From contig CM055196.1 in NCBI GenBank assembly GCA_029224185.1, forward strand, positions 20,858,509 through 20,922,508: a stretch of 64,000 bases of DNA. Direction: 5' to 3'. Positions 1 through 13,045 of this stretch are shown here, in pieces; position 1 is the stretch's first letter, and every line of letters begins with the position of its first letter. The stretch comes from Karalla daura. Taxonomy: Eukaryota > Chordata > Actinopteri > Chaetodontiformes > Leiognathidae. Made by a program: the position numbers and the translations under genes. The notes below the pieces were generated by a model. The model searched no databases and was not told where the DNA came from. It was given only the letters and a program-made list of their open reading frames with translations.

Positions 1-430
1 ACACTGTGGTGAGGTTTGTCTTGTCTTTGTGTTTTGTGTCATTTCCTGTTTTATTTTGAAAGCATAACCCTCCTCATGTTGGGTCACTTGCCCTTTCCTT
101 GTGGCGGACCTGAGTCTTATTCTCTCCTAATCACTGGTGCTCAGTCTGTGTCTCCCTCCCCTGTGTCTCCTCTCTGCATTTTGGTTTGTTTGCTCGTGCT
201 TCTTGTTCTTTGTGCTTCAGTCAAGTTTCATGTTTATTCAAGTCCCTTGTGTTTAGTGCTCCTTTGTGGTCCCCCTGTTCCTAGTGTTCTCCAGGTAAGC
301 TCACCATCCATGTGTCTCGTCTGTGTTACCTGGTCACCTGTGCTTCCCTTGTTTCATTTTCTCTGTGTTTTGCTCCCTCATGCCACCTAAATAAACGTTC
401 TCATTTTGTTTGCGTCCAGAGTCGTCCATT
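1..430 (+). repeat. Possible retroelement 3' tail
   Basis: The stretch is T-rich and C-poor-in-A, reads as low-complexity CTGT/CCTGTG text, and ends with a poly(A) signal AATAAA at 390-395 followed by a GT-rich stretch and a TTTGGGTTCC end. This resembles the ends of teleost LTR or other retroelement copies. The start lies outside the window, so no terminal repeat or target duplication can be checked. The open frame across it has no recognisable protein character. Confidence 0.3.
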
Positions 431-3400
431 TGGGTTCCTATAGCTTTTTAGGCACAGACTTAATCAGACAACAAATTGTAGAGATGCCACAAAGTAGGTG
501 GCAATACCCTAACTAAATCCTTGTTGTGGTCCAACTAGGGCCTACTCTATTGTTCCATTTTATGAATAATACATTTGATTAGGATTGAGAGGTATCACTT
601 TAAAAAGTGTGGGATTGGCTCACCTGTATAACCATAGGACATAATCATTTACAGGTATGTGCTCACCCATGTATTACCTTTTCATCAACAATTAGACATG
701 GCCTTTATCTGGATAAAAATGGCCTGGATATGAACATCCCAGGTTGCCTTTCAGCATTCCGCTTTCCTGGATAGGACCCATATAAATGCTGGGTTAAATG
801 GCCTCTTGTTATGAGTGCGAGAGTAAATGGTGTGTGTGTATGTGTCCTGTGATGACTGGCGGCCTGCCCAGGTTGTATTTCCTACCTTGGCCCTATATGC
901 ATTCGGACTGGCTCCAGCAGAGCTGCGCCACACTGGTTAGGTACAAAGCAGGTTAAGAAAATGGATGTCTATATGTTAAAGAAGAGAAGTAGCTATTGAT
1001 TAAATCCTGTTGTCCCCTTGGACTCTGTTCATAATGTCAGTTAAGCATCCCCGCTGTCTCCAGTCCCTGTCTCCAGTCCCAACGATGCTTGGCGGCATAA
1101 TGTAGTGGCTCCTCGCCGCTCTGCATGCTGTGGCAGTGGCAGGGCGGCGGCGACAACTACAGCGATATTCTCTGAGGTCCCGTCACTGTGACGGAGTGGC
1201 AGGAATAATCTTTGCATGCCAAGGCTGACGGCTTTCAAGTGGGGGGGAAACAAGGGGCCAATTCCCTTATCAGGCTCCGCTTTCGCTCTTAAAATAGCCG
1301 GCGGCAGTTTTGATGTAGAGTTGACTTCCAGGTTTCAGTCAAGCTGGATCAGCAGGAAGTCACAAGCTCCTTGCGCTTGCAGTTTCATTAATGCTTAAAC
1401 ACAGCAGCGAGGGATCTGCAGCGAGACCGAGACAATAGCTCACATTTCATCACGTCACAGTCCAGAGTTGCACGTGGTCTGACGATGTGAGGACGTATTC
1501 TGGGTCATCTGCACACAGCATATGGCCTCGTTTTTTTGGTGCTCATAGTTCAGCCTGCGTCTACACAAAACCTTGGCTTCAGCTTTAAACTAACAGCAGG
1601 ATCTTTTGTGCTTTTTTTTTTTCTTTAAGTTTCCCTGAACTCAGCAAACATCTTCCCAGCATTCATCTGAAATATAAACCTGCCAACCAACCAAGCAAGC
1701 CACTGGATCACCCCACGTTGCTGCTGACAATGCTTCGAATCATTTGTAGCTTTGTGCCTTTACAGGTCAAAAATATTAAATTAAGAATGACTTAATTCCT
1801 GATGGGGACTAATTAAACTTCAATAGCGTCACTGTTTCTATATCATTTGAGGAACATTGCCGATGGCAGCTTTGCGAGACAGTACCATTCTGATGAATTT
1901 CAATGTCATATGAGGAAATTATGCTTTAAATCATTAGTATTAGATCAGCAATTGTGTTACATATGATGTTTTAGAGCTGCAGAGCAAATATTGAGAGGGT
2001 CAGTACTCAACTAATCATGGATTTATGCGTGTTCAGAATATAAATCAGTTACGACTGAGGTTTTTGCTCATCATATTTCTATTGTGCATAATTTGCCCCT
2101 GAGTCTTAGTACAGTAGCTGCTTCCAGTCCATGTCATCAATGTTCTGACATTTCAGCGCTAACACAGCTGCTAGTAAATAATCTGAAACCAAATATCATA
2201 CCATGAAATGAATTGTTTTGCCAGTAATGAGGCAGATGAGATGTAGAACATCTTGCCTGGGAAGAACAAGGTGTCGCTATCAGTGCCAACAGCTCCACAG
2301 ACAAATTACTCCAGCACAGATGCTCCAGCGCTTTGCTTTCGGATGCGAGGTCTCACTCGTCCCAGCCAGGAAATCAAAGAGAGGTTCATCCCCTCTGATT
2401 CAAGTGCATCACCTGGATCCGTGCATTTGAATCAAATTCGCCATTTGCCGGTCGCTGCCTGTTGTACTGCTTGTTGATGAATGGAGCTCTGAATGATGTC
2501 AAGATGACACGATCTTTTGCTTTGTAAAAATTGATAACAAAGACAGCTCTTTGGGTGCAAGTCTGTGATGACAGACGAAATGTATCTTTAGGCAGTCCTA
2601 GAAGACCGTGGTTTAAATATATGCAAAACCAAAGCAATTATTGAGCGTCTATATTAATATTGAGAGTGAATATTCATTATTTATTTATTTTCTGTAACAA
2701 AGGAACAAATTAACGACTTCCGAACGTGCAGATCTTTGCTGTTTATGTGGCTGTCACCCTCAGAGCAGGAAAAGGGAAAAAAATTGGAACTGAAACTCTG
2801 TCGTACCCTTTCACAAAGAGTGTCTTCAATATGAAATGTCTGAACATGCACTATGACAACGTATACATCCAAATAACAATCATTAAATCATAAAATGGTA
2901 TTCTAGTAGACAGCAGACTACATCTATTTATATGAATGTCCAATATTTTGTTTTATTTTTCCTTTTTAGAAAACTATTGGTATTACGTACATAGGTATAA
3001 TGGGTATTGTTGAAATAGGTATTGTTTGTATTGATAAAATTCCCTGATTAGAAACATCCCTGATTAGAATTAGCTTTGAGGTAAAAACTTTAATTTATCA
3101 GGAGGTGCTTGAGGATTGGAATACTGCCAGCTACAGAACAGGAAAGAGACAAATCCCAACCCATGTGGAACAAAGTGATTTTGAATGATGAGACCAAAAC
3201 TGGACTTCACAATCACAATCAGGGTACCATTAATGTATATGCAGTTAAAATCTTCATCAGTTTACCCCGATGGTTCATGTTGCATTATCATAGTAAAAAA
3301 AACAATAAAACTTCATCGTTTTAAAAGAATTCACTATTGTACCAGTATCCAACTCTCTAGAAATAAACCAGATAAATTAAAAGTTCTTTTTACAATGATC

Positions 3401-4831
3401 CAAACATTTACATGCATGTAAAGTCTCTTCAGCCATCAAGTTTTCTGTTACAGTTCACTCGAGTGCTCAGCAGTGTTCTCTCTCTCTCTCTCGTGCGCTC
3501 TCTCGCTATCTCTCTCTGTCTCACTCTCTCACGCTAAAGTTGCAACTCTCAGTTAAGAGGTCTCACAGACTCACTGTGGGCAAGCTGCCCAGTACCAAAC
3601 AGACACTCAGTGTCTGAACACATTCAGTGGCCTTAATAGTCTGATGTATTCTTTCAAAAGCTGGTGGAGACTAAAACAGAGCTATGCTACAATGTAACAA
3701 TGTTGCCATATTAACCGTAACGTAACATATATTTAACATTTATTCAACATTTAAAGGATGTCTAGTTGCCCCACATCATCTGTTATTGCTGTACAATGGC
3801 ATCATCCAACTCATTCTGCTGTGATGTTTCCACAACATACCTCCATCTCCATCACCAACAAGAGCAAAATTCAAACACCACATCCCAAAATCAACTATTT
3901 CCCCATCCCAGACGTCTCAGAACTGTCACACGCCACGCACAAACCACCAAGACCAACCCTCCCAGCTTAGACTAAACACTGCTGCCATCAGGCTGCAGCT
4001 CCAGAGCTTTGGGGTAGAAACGGGTTTGTTTTAGCGAGAGGTTTGTCGTCTGACATCAGTGCCTTTTTCAACTCATAGTCTTTTAGTAACCTTGTAAGCA
4101 CAGTTTGGGAATGGGTTGATCAATGCTCCCTTTGATAACAAAAATCAGTTATGGCATATTTAATGAGCACTCGTATGAGATGTACTCTATGTACAGTAGA
4201 CACTTGTATCACATTGCGTAGAACTATAAATGGAAGAAGTGAGAAGTTTCACGCAGAGATCTATGGCGGGTGACAGGTCGAGACAGAATCTCTGAGCTCT
4301 TGAGTTATTAAATTATTTTTATCAATTTTTTTTTTCTCGGATCTATGGATTCTTCATGTTAGCACATGTAGTTAACCTGTTTGTATGCCGCTTGTATGCC
4401 GTCTCTTTGTATGCTGTCGTACTGTACCTCCCCAAGTATTGCACGTCCGTGGGTGAAAATTCGGCAACGTGTGTTAGGACGAAACGCGAAAAGATGATTA
4501 ACTGACAGTCTGATTTGTTCGCACAGGAGTAAGCTTTCCTGTGTTGCTTGGTTTGTTGCAGGTGGCTGAATAATTGAAGAGCGAACGCTGCGAGGGTATG
4601 TGGATTAAAGGGAGACGTTACCCACCTCACACCTCCAGACTCCCGCCTTCTGCGCAGTAAGCAGCTCCAGCAGCTCTTTGGAATCAGCAGGCCAGCAATT
4701 ACTGCCTGTGAGTATTATTGCACTACCCGAATTATGAGACCTTCCTGCTGATCAGCACTGCGTTGTGCAGAGCCGGAGTTCGGTGAGAAAATCTCACATC
4801 TCCACCGTCTGTGCATTGGAATGCACAGAAT
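431..4831. other. Non-coding stretch, no gene seen
   Basis: No exon, RNA gene or full transposon recognised. It contains a G+C-richer patch at about 1,040-1,400 with a perfect 7-bp-arm palindrome (CCGTCACTGTGACGG, 1,180-1,194), a T run near 1,610, and a TC-rich tract at 3,476-3,535. The remaining sequence is ordinary AT-rich intergenic DNA. Confidence 0.6.
3476..3535. repeat. Imperfect TC-rich microsatellite
   Basis: Interrupted CT dinucleotide run with GC and GT interruptions. Confidence 0.8.
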
Positions 4832-5115
4832 TTAGACTTGGACTTAGACTTAACTTTAACTTTATTGATCCCTTTGGGATGACTCCCAGCACCATAATGA
4901 AAAGGTGCCATACAGAGAGAATAGAAAAATAATAAATGAACTGCATAAACTATTAATAAAAGTAAAATCTTAATAAAGGGTAAAAACTCATAGTAGACAG
5001 TGAGCTCAACCACTCCTTCCCCTTTGTCCTCCCTATTTCCTCCTCCCCCCAAATGAGAAGCGGGAAGGACTACAGTCTCTTTAGGAAGTACAGACTGCTC
5101 TGTGTCACATTCCAG
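4832..5115. repeat. LINE-tail-like teleost interspersed repeat
   Basis: It carries the block ACTTTATTGATCCCTTTGGG followed by GATGACTCCC, which is very common in fish genomes at the ends of non-LTR-type repeats. An A-rich segment with repeated AATAA follows, and then GGAAGGACTACAGTCTCTTT, a second piece I recall from the same kind of repeat. No reverse-transcriptase coding is present. The exact clade is not assignable by eye. Confidence 0.55.
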
Positions 5116-5942
5116 AGTGTAAACACAAAATAGCTAATACCACAACAGCAGTTCTCACCCTGATCAGACAAGATGCTCCATTGTATTTCATTCGCGACAG
5201 CTTGTATTTGTAGCTGAAATCAAAGCTAATTTACTGTATTTCTTGACCTAGCATAAATGAATGGTTCTTTGTCTAGTTGCTACTTACCATTTTATTTAGA
5301 GCTGGTCAATGAGAGAATCACTCTCGGCAATGCAATCTTGGGCTCGCAGATTGTTATGTGGTCTGACGAGGACGAGACCATTAACGCATTCTGATGACAC
5401 ACAAGTGAATTATTATCCAGCACAGAGGTGCTTTTTACACCCGCTCACATAGCTGTATCTGTGCTCGTTTTAACTAGAAGAGATTGAAATTTCACCACGT
5501 GCTCGGGGTTTATGTCAGCAATAAAATAAATAAATAAATATATCAGATGGACGCACGATCAGTAAAGCACATTTGTGCACTGATGGATAAATAGTCTCCC
5601 GCAGTTCAACAGGAATTATTGCCATCATTCATGTCAGATTATATAGAGATGATATGTAATTTCATGATTGCGCCCCATAAGAAAGGTTAAACTGCTGCCC
5701 TCTATAATGTGCTTAAATCCCTGTCAGAGCAGCTGCCGCAGCATCACCATTACCATCGGTCGATTCAGTTTAGCTTGCGTCACTGTTTCAGAGACAGAGG
5801 AAGAAAGCCGGTGATATTAAATTAGAAAAATAAAAGCATTTTAACCTGTACTGTCTGTATGTAAAGAGCTCACGCTGGTGACTCGATATTTCACTCACCA
5901 TCCATGTGCAGCAATCACATTTACCGGCCCCTGGTTCATTAG
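5116..5942. other. Non-coding stretch
   Basis: No gene or element recognised, apart from a short AAAT-type run at about 5,521-5,541. Confidence 0.6.
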
Positions 5943-6421
5943 CAGAGGCGGTAAAAATAGTCATATTCTTTACTCAAGTAGAAGTAAAGATACTTGTGTA
6001 TAAAGTACTCTGGTAAAAGAAGAACTGACTCAACTCTATTTATTAAGTAAAGGTAAAAAAGTACATGATCCAAAATGTGCGTAAGTAAAAGAGTTAAAAA
6101 TTAAGAATACATCCTTTGATTAATCATAACCATGGCAGGAGCATGTCTTGCTTCTCATCATTGGCGATACTCCCCAGCTCACTTCCTCCATGCAAGCAAC
6201 ATTTCGTGCCTGTATGTTCTTTTGTCTGACTGGACTTTCCTTGTCACAAATCAGTTACAAGCCAGTTTCTAAAATATAAGGAATAGAAAGTGCAGATACT
6301 TGTGAACAAATGTAGGAAGTTAAAAGTAAAAAGTTGTCACAAAAATAAATACTCAAGTGAAGTAGAGATACCTGAAAAGTACAGTAACGGAGTATTTGTA
6401 CTTTGTTACTTCTCAACTCTG
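5943..6421. mobile_element. hAT-like non-autonomous DNA transposon
   Basis: The element starts CAGAGGCGGTAAAAATAG and ends GTTACTTCTCAACTCTG, whose complement starts CAGAGTTGAGAAG, so the termini are imperfect inverted repeats. Both ends carry the ACTCAAGTAGAAGTA / AGTACAGTAACGGAGTA type of sequence that marks an abundant teleost hAT MITE family. The flanking 8-mers TTCATTAG (5,935-5,942) and TTAATTCA (6,422-6,429) match at 5 of 8 positions, consistent with an old 8-bp target duplication. No transposase is encoded. Confidence 0.7.
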
Positions 6422-8143
6422 TTAATTCAAGCCAGTGCTGTGACTCTCTCGGCTCGATGTTCCCCAACTTACATCAATGGGTCCTCTAAGCTGGGCTTAG
6501 CTGTGACTCAAGACCAAAAATGGAAGGAAAGAGCGGTGGAGAAAAACATAATTGAGATCTATTGGGTTAGCGTACCTGGGTAATATGTCCACTGGACTGT
6601 AGCCATCTCCCCGGTGTACGAGCAGACATCGCTGCTCTCCGAAGGGAGGAGCATTACAGGAAGTGCCATCACTTCAGCTCGCCTGTGTCAATTGCTCCAA
6701 AATGGAGCAATTTCCTGCCTAGGATGTGTGTTTTCACATTTTTATCATCCACCAGCCGTAGTTATCTAGTTGCACTGAGGGCCATCAGTCATCAATGCCG
6801 CGTTGAGAGGAAGCCGATGTGCAGTAAAACTGACGGACGGCCTTCCGCATGACTGAAGATGTACGAGGCACGCAGGCAGGCAAGCTCGTGTGCCTTTTTT
6901 TTATTGTATTTTCATGGCAGCCATAAGGTGCCAACAGGGAAAGTAGCCATGCTTAACATGCCTCTGAGGGAAGGAGTAGAAGAGCTTTTTGGATGTGGCA
7001 TCTCAATCTTCGGATGTATCGAGGGATGAGCAAATGAAACACAGAGGACGTGATTAAACAGTGATTTAAGCTGAATATATTTGAGCTTAATTAGAAACCG
7101 GCAATATGAACATGTAAATAGTAGGTGTGAAAGATATCCTACATTGATTTTCATGCTCAAATGCCAAAACAAGGCTGCTAACTTGAGGGAAAGCTGCATG
7201 CTTCCATCATAACATGAGAGAGAAACTATTTCAGCATAGTCATTCCACATTCTTGTTTTATAGGATGTATTAATATTTTAACATACAGTAGAACATTTTT
7301 ATGTCGTGTTCATTGGTACAGATGCTTCATTATGCTTCGTTTCAGAATCATGCAATGGAAGAACACAGACATTTTTTTTTCTTGCATTTAATTCAACACT
7401 GGTCGAGAAGTGCACGTTATCCCCTGTATAATAGCATTTTCACTGTTTCACACATCTTTGTTCTGCCTCCAGCCAATGGCTTTGCAAATTCAAGGGTAAT
7501 AAAAAAGGGTGAAGAAAAAAATATTTCGAGAAACCGCATGAAAAACACTTCACCGGTTCCTCCTTTGTTATTTTCAGCACTTGAGGATGAAAGTCCATCT
7601 TTGGTCACGTCTCACCAATCTGTTCTGACGTCAGCTGTGGAAAAAAAAGGTTGAACATCTCCTTTTTTCCCTTAATTATCAAAGCCGCAAAGATCTGACT
7701 TCTTCTTTTTTTAAAACTAATTAAATGGCATCTTCTAACATCTGATATCAATGTAAAGACTCAACAGATGTCAGTTTCATTCTTCGCCCAGTGGAGGCAC
7801 AACAAACCTGCCTGAAGAGAGGATAGCAGGGTAGCTGCCTCAGAGTGCAGCCTCAGAAAAGCATCTGTCATTTGCATAAGAACAATGGAGGGACACCTCT
7901 CAGTGAGCTCTAATGAGAAATGTTCTTGTTCGACAGCTCACGCTAGCCTCCTGCATACAAACCCCCGCACGTCTTGACCTTTGAATTCTCAACAAATGTG
8001 AAGCTGCATCCATGTCTACAAGACATAGGGAGGAATGTGGAGCCAAATGTGGACTTGCTGAAATGCCACACTTCACTGATGGTCGCAAACAACTGTGGCC
8101 TAGTTTGATAAGAGCTAAGGAAGTCTTCCGCAGATCGTTTTAA
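6422..8143. other. Non-coding stretch
   Basis: No gene or transposon recognised. It contains a composite SOX/POU-type motif (entered separately) and several A/T homopolymers. Confidence 0.55.
7870..7888 (-). promoter_or_regulatory. Possible SOX-POU composite site
   Basis: On the minus strand the sequence reads CCATTGTT, CTT, ATGCAAAT: a SOX HMG-type core, a 3-bp spacer, and a perfect octamer. The known FGF4 enhancer composite also has a 3-bp spacer, whereas most SOX2/OCT4 elements have none. Whether this site is bound or conserved cannot be seen here, and a match of this length can occur by chance. Confidence 0.3.
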
Positions 8144-8465
8144 CCTTAGAACACTAACGTTAAAATTAGTAACACCATCACCAATGTCAGATGTATTTTA
8201 CCCGATATAATACAGTTTTCATCAATTTATGTAAAAGTACAACACCGTATTCTTCTTTAATTCCCCAATAATCAATATCACATAAAATAAAAAAAGGCAC
8301 CATCGGGGATCCTTTTATTCGGCAGCAAAATTATTGAAAAATCTGGAAATCCTTTATGAGAAATTTGAAGAAAAAAACAAAAAAGAACATGCAAGTCAAA
8401 CAGCAGCAACACAATGAAAATCACATGACAAGAACTGTGTGGATGAAAATCACCTGATGTTAGGG
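8144..8465. mobile_element. piggyBac-like MITE flanked by TTAA
   Basis: TTAA lies at both borders (8,140-8,143 and 8,466-8,469), the invariant piggyBac target. The left end begins CCTTAGAACACTAACG; the right end on the complement begins CCCTAACATCAGG. The CCY start and TTAA target together indicate piggyBac. The element is 322 bp and encodes no transposase. Relatives lie at 19,416 (matching this copy's complement) and 32,914-33,278. Confidence 0.75.
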
Positions 8466-9573
8466 TTAAAAGCTGAGGCGGTCGCCAATTTTCCCGCAAA
8501 TAATTTTAAGAAATCTCTGCATCTGGACTCTTGTTTTCATCACAGTGGCTGTAAGATTTACTTGCATACATCATTAGACTCCCTGACTGCATTTGATAGA
8601 TGTGGAATTCATGAATTTCTCCTCAAAGAAAGCGTTGACAGAAGCAGCCTGTTTATTTTCTGTACGTGCAACGTAATTGGTTTCTCGTGCTCTAGGGCAA
8701 CACTTTCCTTCTTTGTCCAATTACAGACGATTCCCCTCCAGTTGGACTGCTCTGTTTTTTCAATACAGGTTGTCAAAAGTAGATAATTATATTCTGATTC
8801 CACCAGAGGACATCTTCCCCACCAACCGTTTTAAAATCAAATAAGCTACACCACCATCTTCAATGGTATTTTTGGAGAATCCGTGTAAGCTTTTGTCTGA
8901 GCTCTCGGAACAAAATACTTTACACAATATACCTGCCTGAACTGACATTCAGAGCTGTTTTGACAAATAGCAATCCTGACAGCCGTACTCCCTTTGACGA
9001 GGAAACAAAGGCACACTTGGAAGTGTTGTAACTTTTCATCCGGCCTTCTTTCCTGCACGCCACCAGAACAGAAACCTGCACTGGTTAAAAAGTGGAGATT
9101 AAAGCAAGATGCCACCTCACAACAGCGACTACTATTAAAAAACAGCTTTGGGTGATCTACCTCACATCCCTCCGGACTGTATTGTTGTTTGCTGGTGTAT
9201 TTTTAGTGCAGTCTTCTTGTCACGATGTCCACATATTGGCTCTTCCTTTGCGGCTTTGAGGAAGTTTGAAAGCTCAAGCTTTCTTTGTCTGCCATCTAAA
9301 ATGCTGTGTGGATGTCCTTCAAGGCCTCCCAGGCAAGTAAGAAAAAACACCAAAAAAATGGCCACAATCCAGCGCAGCATAATGACATGATTCTGATGAC
9401 ATGACAGATTCAAAAGGGCGCGAAGTGAAATGTTAAATGTAGGGGACAGGGGAAAGTACTGAGGGTGCTATTTTATGGGATAATCAGAAACCTGTATGTT
9501 TTCATGACGTGAAGGTCTCATCCAACAAGCTAGTACCCACTCCTCCATTGTTTTACGACTCAAATGTATAAAC
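8466..9573. other. Non-coding stretch
   Basis: Nothing recognised. The open frames here have no familiar protein character. Confidence 0.6.
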
Positions 9574-10175
9574 ACAAGCGTAGATCTTTGTTAAACGGTC
9601 TGTTGTACTATACCAACTTTATAACACTGCTATTTCGGACCCAGCATCATAGACTTAGGTCTGGTCAACTTAAAGGCAAAAAAAAGTTTTTCCTCATGAC
9701 TATGTGATCCAGTCCATCCTCACTGGACTTCAATGGAATTTGGAAATGTACGCTTTACCTGTGAAAGGGGCTGGATTTTTTTCTGATTGAAAGCGTTTCT
9801 AGACAGGTATCGGTGGGTTCAGTATTCTGTCCCATGCAGATTGGTGAGGAGTTCGGTCATGTTTCTGATTAGGTTTGATTGCATGCAGTCTACCAGTTTC
9901 TTGGTAAATATTCTTGTAAATAAATAAACAGGCCAAAGACAGAAGTCATGTCAGATTTGCAGTCAGGGGCCAGATTTAAGCCAAAACGGGCAATAAAAGT
10001 TGAGTAGTACGTGTGGCCATTTCTTGCTTGGGGACCCAGCCAACAATGAGCCATCTTAGAGGCAAGGGTGTGGGCCATAAATGACGTTTTTTTTTTGTTT
10101 GTTTGTTTTTTTTCCTATTTGGAAATATCTTACCTGATCAGCCTCCCCTGTTTGAAGGACTACCAGCCGCCACTG
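9574..10175 (-). mobile_element. hAT-like repeat, internally deleted copy
   Basis: On the complement the end reads CAGTGGCGGCTGGTAGTCC, a hAT-style CAGNG terminus. The copy aligns by eye with 26,090-26,797 over most of its length: shared ACTATACCAACTTTATAAC near one end, a GTAAATAAATAAAC stretch inside, and the same GCTGG end. Relative to that copy it lacks roughly 130-140 bp between CGCTTTA and CTGTGAAAGGGG. The far terminus is not clear, so the start is approximate. Confidence 0.65.
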
Positions 10176-12760
10176 GTCTGCAGCCTTGTTAAGGTGCTCC
10201 AGATGGACTGTTGATTGATTTTTCACAGGGTCTTACATCTGGTGCACAGACATGGTTGTTTATTAGTTTGATGACTCCAACTGTCAAGTGTAACGCAACA
10301 CAAGACATACTTGTGAGTGTTACTAATTGCACCTGGTTTTATTTAATGGTGTTTTGCTCTCAGCCTCTGGCGAGTCTGATCCTGATGCTAATGCTAATGC
10401 TAATAAATGTCCTACTAATTGAATGTCACAAAACCATCTATTGTATTATCCTAGGTGAAATAATCATGGGATACCGACCAAAGGAAAATGTTCACATTCA
10501 GTGCAAAGAGTCAGGCGAGTGTCCCGAGTTTAGATTAACATTTCTCCCTGATGGATCCCAGCGGTAATGATACTGTACATTTAGCAGATAAAGCTCTGTT
10601 AAGGAATGACCCATGCTGCTCATTGTTTTTTTTATCAGTCCCTCCCTGTTACTCTAGTCTTTGCTGATACATCCACCGGGCCACGTTACTGTGAAACACA
10701 GATGGAGACAGTTCATCCAGCATCATTCAGTGGCTCAGAGATCAGCTATTCAGCACCTCCTTTTAGCTTCTACATGGTGATAGATTTAACAATGAGCTGA
10801 TGTTTCCTTTTTTATTACCCACAGCTATTTTCTATTGTTAACCCCATTCATTTTCAATCATAAAAAAAAACATCTCATTTTGCCATTCTTCAGCTTTATA
10901 AAGCCATGACACGTGTGGGAGCATAGCAGCCTCCCAGAATGGGAGCGAATGGACCATTGGCTTTCCTGCCATTACAGCACAGTCAGCAGAAGCCTCAGGA
11001 TGTGCATTAACACCTTTAGCACATCTCTGTACTTGTCAAAAAAACATTTATGATCCAGAACGTGAAATGTTTTTTTTTTCCTTTTTTTTTCTCCCTCCCC
11101 AGCGGTTTCTTAAGTGCAAAGAATTGTGTGCATTTAATGTGTAAGCAGCCCCTGGCTGCAATTCTCATGGTCAAATGGCTTGTGTCACCGACTTGAAATG
11201 GAAGCTCTTGAAGGTTTTACTGTACAAGACAGTGCTTCATCGCAGGAAACTAACTTTTTCATTCCATTCATCTATTATCATCATACAGTTTACCCAGTGG
11301 TGTCACAAACGGTTAATGGAAACACTTCAGTTTAAAAAAATCCATGCAACAGTTTCATGCTCTCATAAGGTGTGTCAAAGTTTGGTCGTACTTTTTGTCT
11401 ATTTCATATTGAAAAAGTGTAAAGGAACCTCACCTTGCACAATCAGTGGGTCATTACTCACTCAGCAGGCTCAATGGACATGAGTAGAACTGTTTGTTTG
11501 TCACGGAGTCCACTTTTTGGATTTTTTTCACTGGGTTTCAAATTAAGTTGTGTAAACATGTTAACCAGAAAACACCTCATCCCTGACCTGTAACCGACAA
11601 GAGGAAGCTTGAAAGATCTCACTTCATTCTTAGGTCATTCATGACCTTGCCTGAGGCATTAAATATGCTCGAGCCGCCATGGTTTATTCCTGTTCCAGTT
11701 TTTTGAGCTGTAGAGCTTCAGTGTCATGTAAGCTTTCATTGAATGCATACAAGTTATCAAGGGCTTCTGCTGTCCTCATCCTCCTGCCTGGGTTGACAGA
11801 GGCACATAGCAACATCTTGTAGGAGGCAGGTTGAAAAAAACCACAAAGAAATTGTGTTTTTTAAAATTCAGAAACGTGAAATGCACGGCACGTGGAATGC
11901 TAAATAGCCATCCGCTAAAGCTTGCTATTGTGCGTTTAATTCAAGGTGTGTCCCTGTGAGCTCTTCAACTGGCCCTCCAGGAATTCATTAGCTTTCAAGT
12001 GTGATGTATTAAAATAACATCCATTACATTCAGATAAGCTGTTCAAGTTGGCTCGCCAATGTATGAGAAGGCAATCAAAGCAGTTCCACGGTTGCGCTCA
12101 TGTGCAAAATGTGCCTCCGCGATTATGAGATGTTCCACAGCTCGTTCAGGCAATGCGCTAATGTTCTTAACATGGCACTACCATCACTGTGCTGCCACTG
12201 GAACACTGGGGCTTTGGCCAAAATGTGAGCTTGAAATGCTACTCCCCAAATTCACTTTTTTTCTCTCAGATTTGGTTTGATGTTGATTTGACTTTATGAC
12301 AGTTGTGTAAGCAAAGTGTCCATCCATAGTCTATTGTCCAAAGTTTTGCTATTGACTTCAAAAGACTTCAAAAGATCAAAACTTGTTATACCAAGCTTGC
12401 ACTAAAATATGAAAAATAATCACTGAACAAGACAATGTGCGGTTTGTGCTGTACAGTGTGTTAGATAGTTAATCACACATCAACATTCTGCACGTTAAAG
12501 GTTAGCCGCATTTTTTTGTGGAGATCTACATCTGAAATGCTCAGTACTGACATTCACATTAAACAATAATGCACTCATAATTCTTTTTAATGCATCACAT
12601 CAGCAGCCAAAGGTTACAGATGACTTGTGATAAATTAAAACCCTTTGCTTGAATACCCACTCCAATAGTGACTCATGGTCTATGTTGTGTCATTACTTAT
12701 CATTCATGTGTGGAGATGCAACAAAGAGCATTGCCAAGTAAAAACAAATTGTCAAGCATT
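10176..12760. other. Non-coding stretch
   Basis: No gene, RNA or full transposon recognised. Several T and A runs occur (near 11,070), with a short GATGCTAATGCTAATGCT-type triplication near 10,382. Confidence 0.55.
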
Positions 12761-13045
12761 TCCATCCATCCATCCATTATCTTCCCCACTTTGTATCTAA
12801 TGGGATCACTGATGTCTGCCCCAGTTCACCTACAGTAGGATGAGGGAAGGGAATACACCCTGGACAGGTCTCCAGTCCATCAAAGTACACACACACACAC
12901 AGAGACATGCCATTCACTCTAATTTAAGTCTCCATTTGGCCTACATTTGTGTTTTTAAGACTGTGGAAGGAAATTGGAGGAACATGGATTGAAAGAGTGA
13001 ACTCCACACAGGACCTGTCAACAACGATGACCACTCAATCACAAT
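12761..13045 (-). repeat. tRNA-headed SINE-like repeat, diverged copy
   Basis: It begins with a TCCATCCATCCATTATCTTC tail, followed by ACACCCTGGACAGGTC, CCAGTCCATC, a CA run with ACACAGAGACA, GACTGTGGAAGGAAATTGG, and GTGAACTCCACACAGG. These blocks, in this order, are the complement of an abundant teleost repeat whose opposite end carries tRNA-like promoter boxes and whose tail is a TGGA run. This copy lacks the tRNA-like head. Other copies lie at 42,022, 45,166 and 45,489. Confidence 0.6.

Noticed and set aside
16..390. 124-codon open frame at the window start
   Set aside because: Hydrophobic, Cys/Leu/Val-rich translation of T-rich repeat-like sequence that ends at a poly(A) signal; no domain or splice context.
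10740..10765. REST/RE1-like half-site near ATTCAGCACC
   Set aside because: Only the left half matches; no GGACAGCGCC-type right half nearby.
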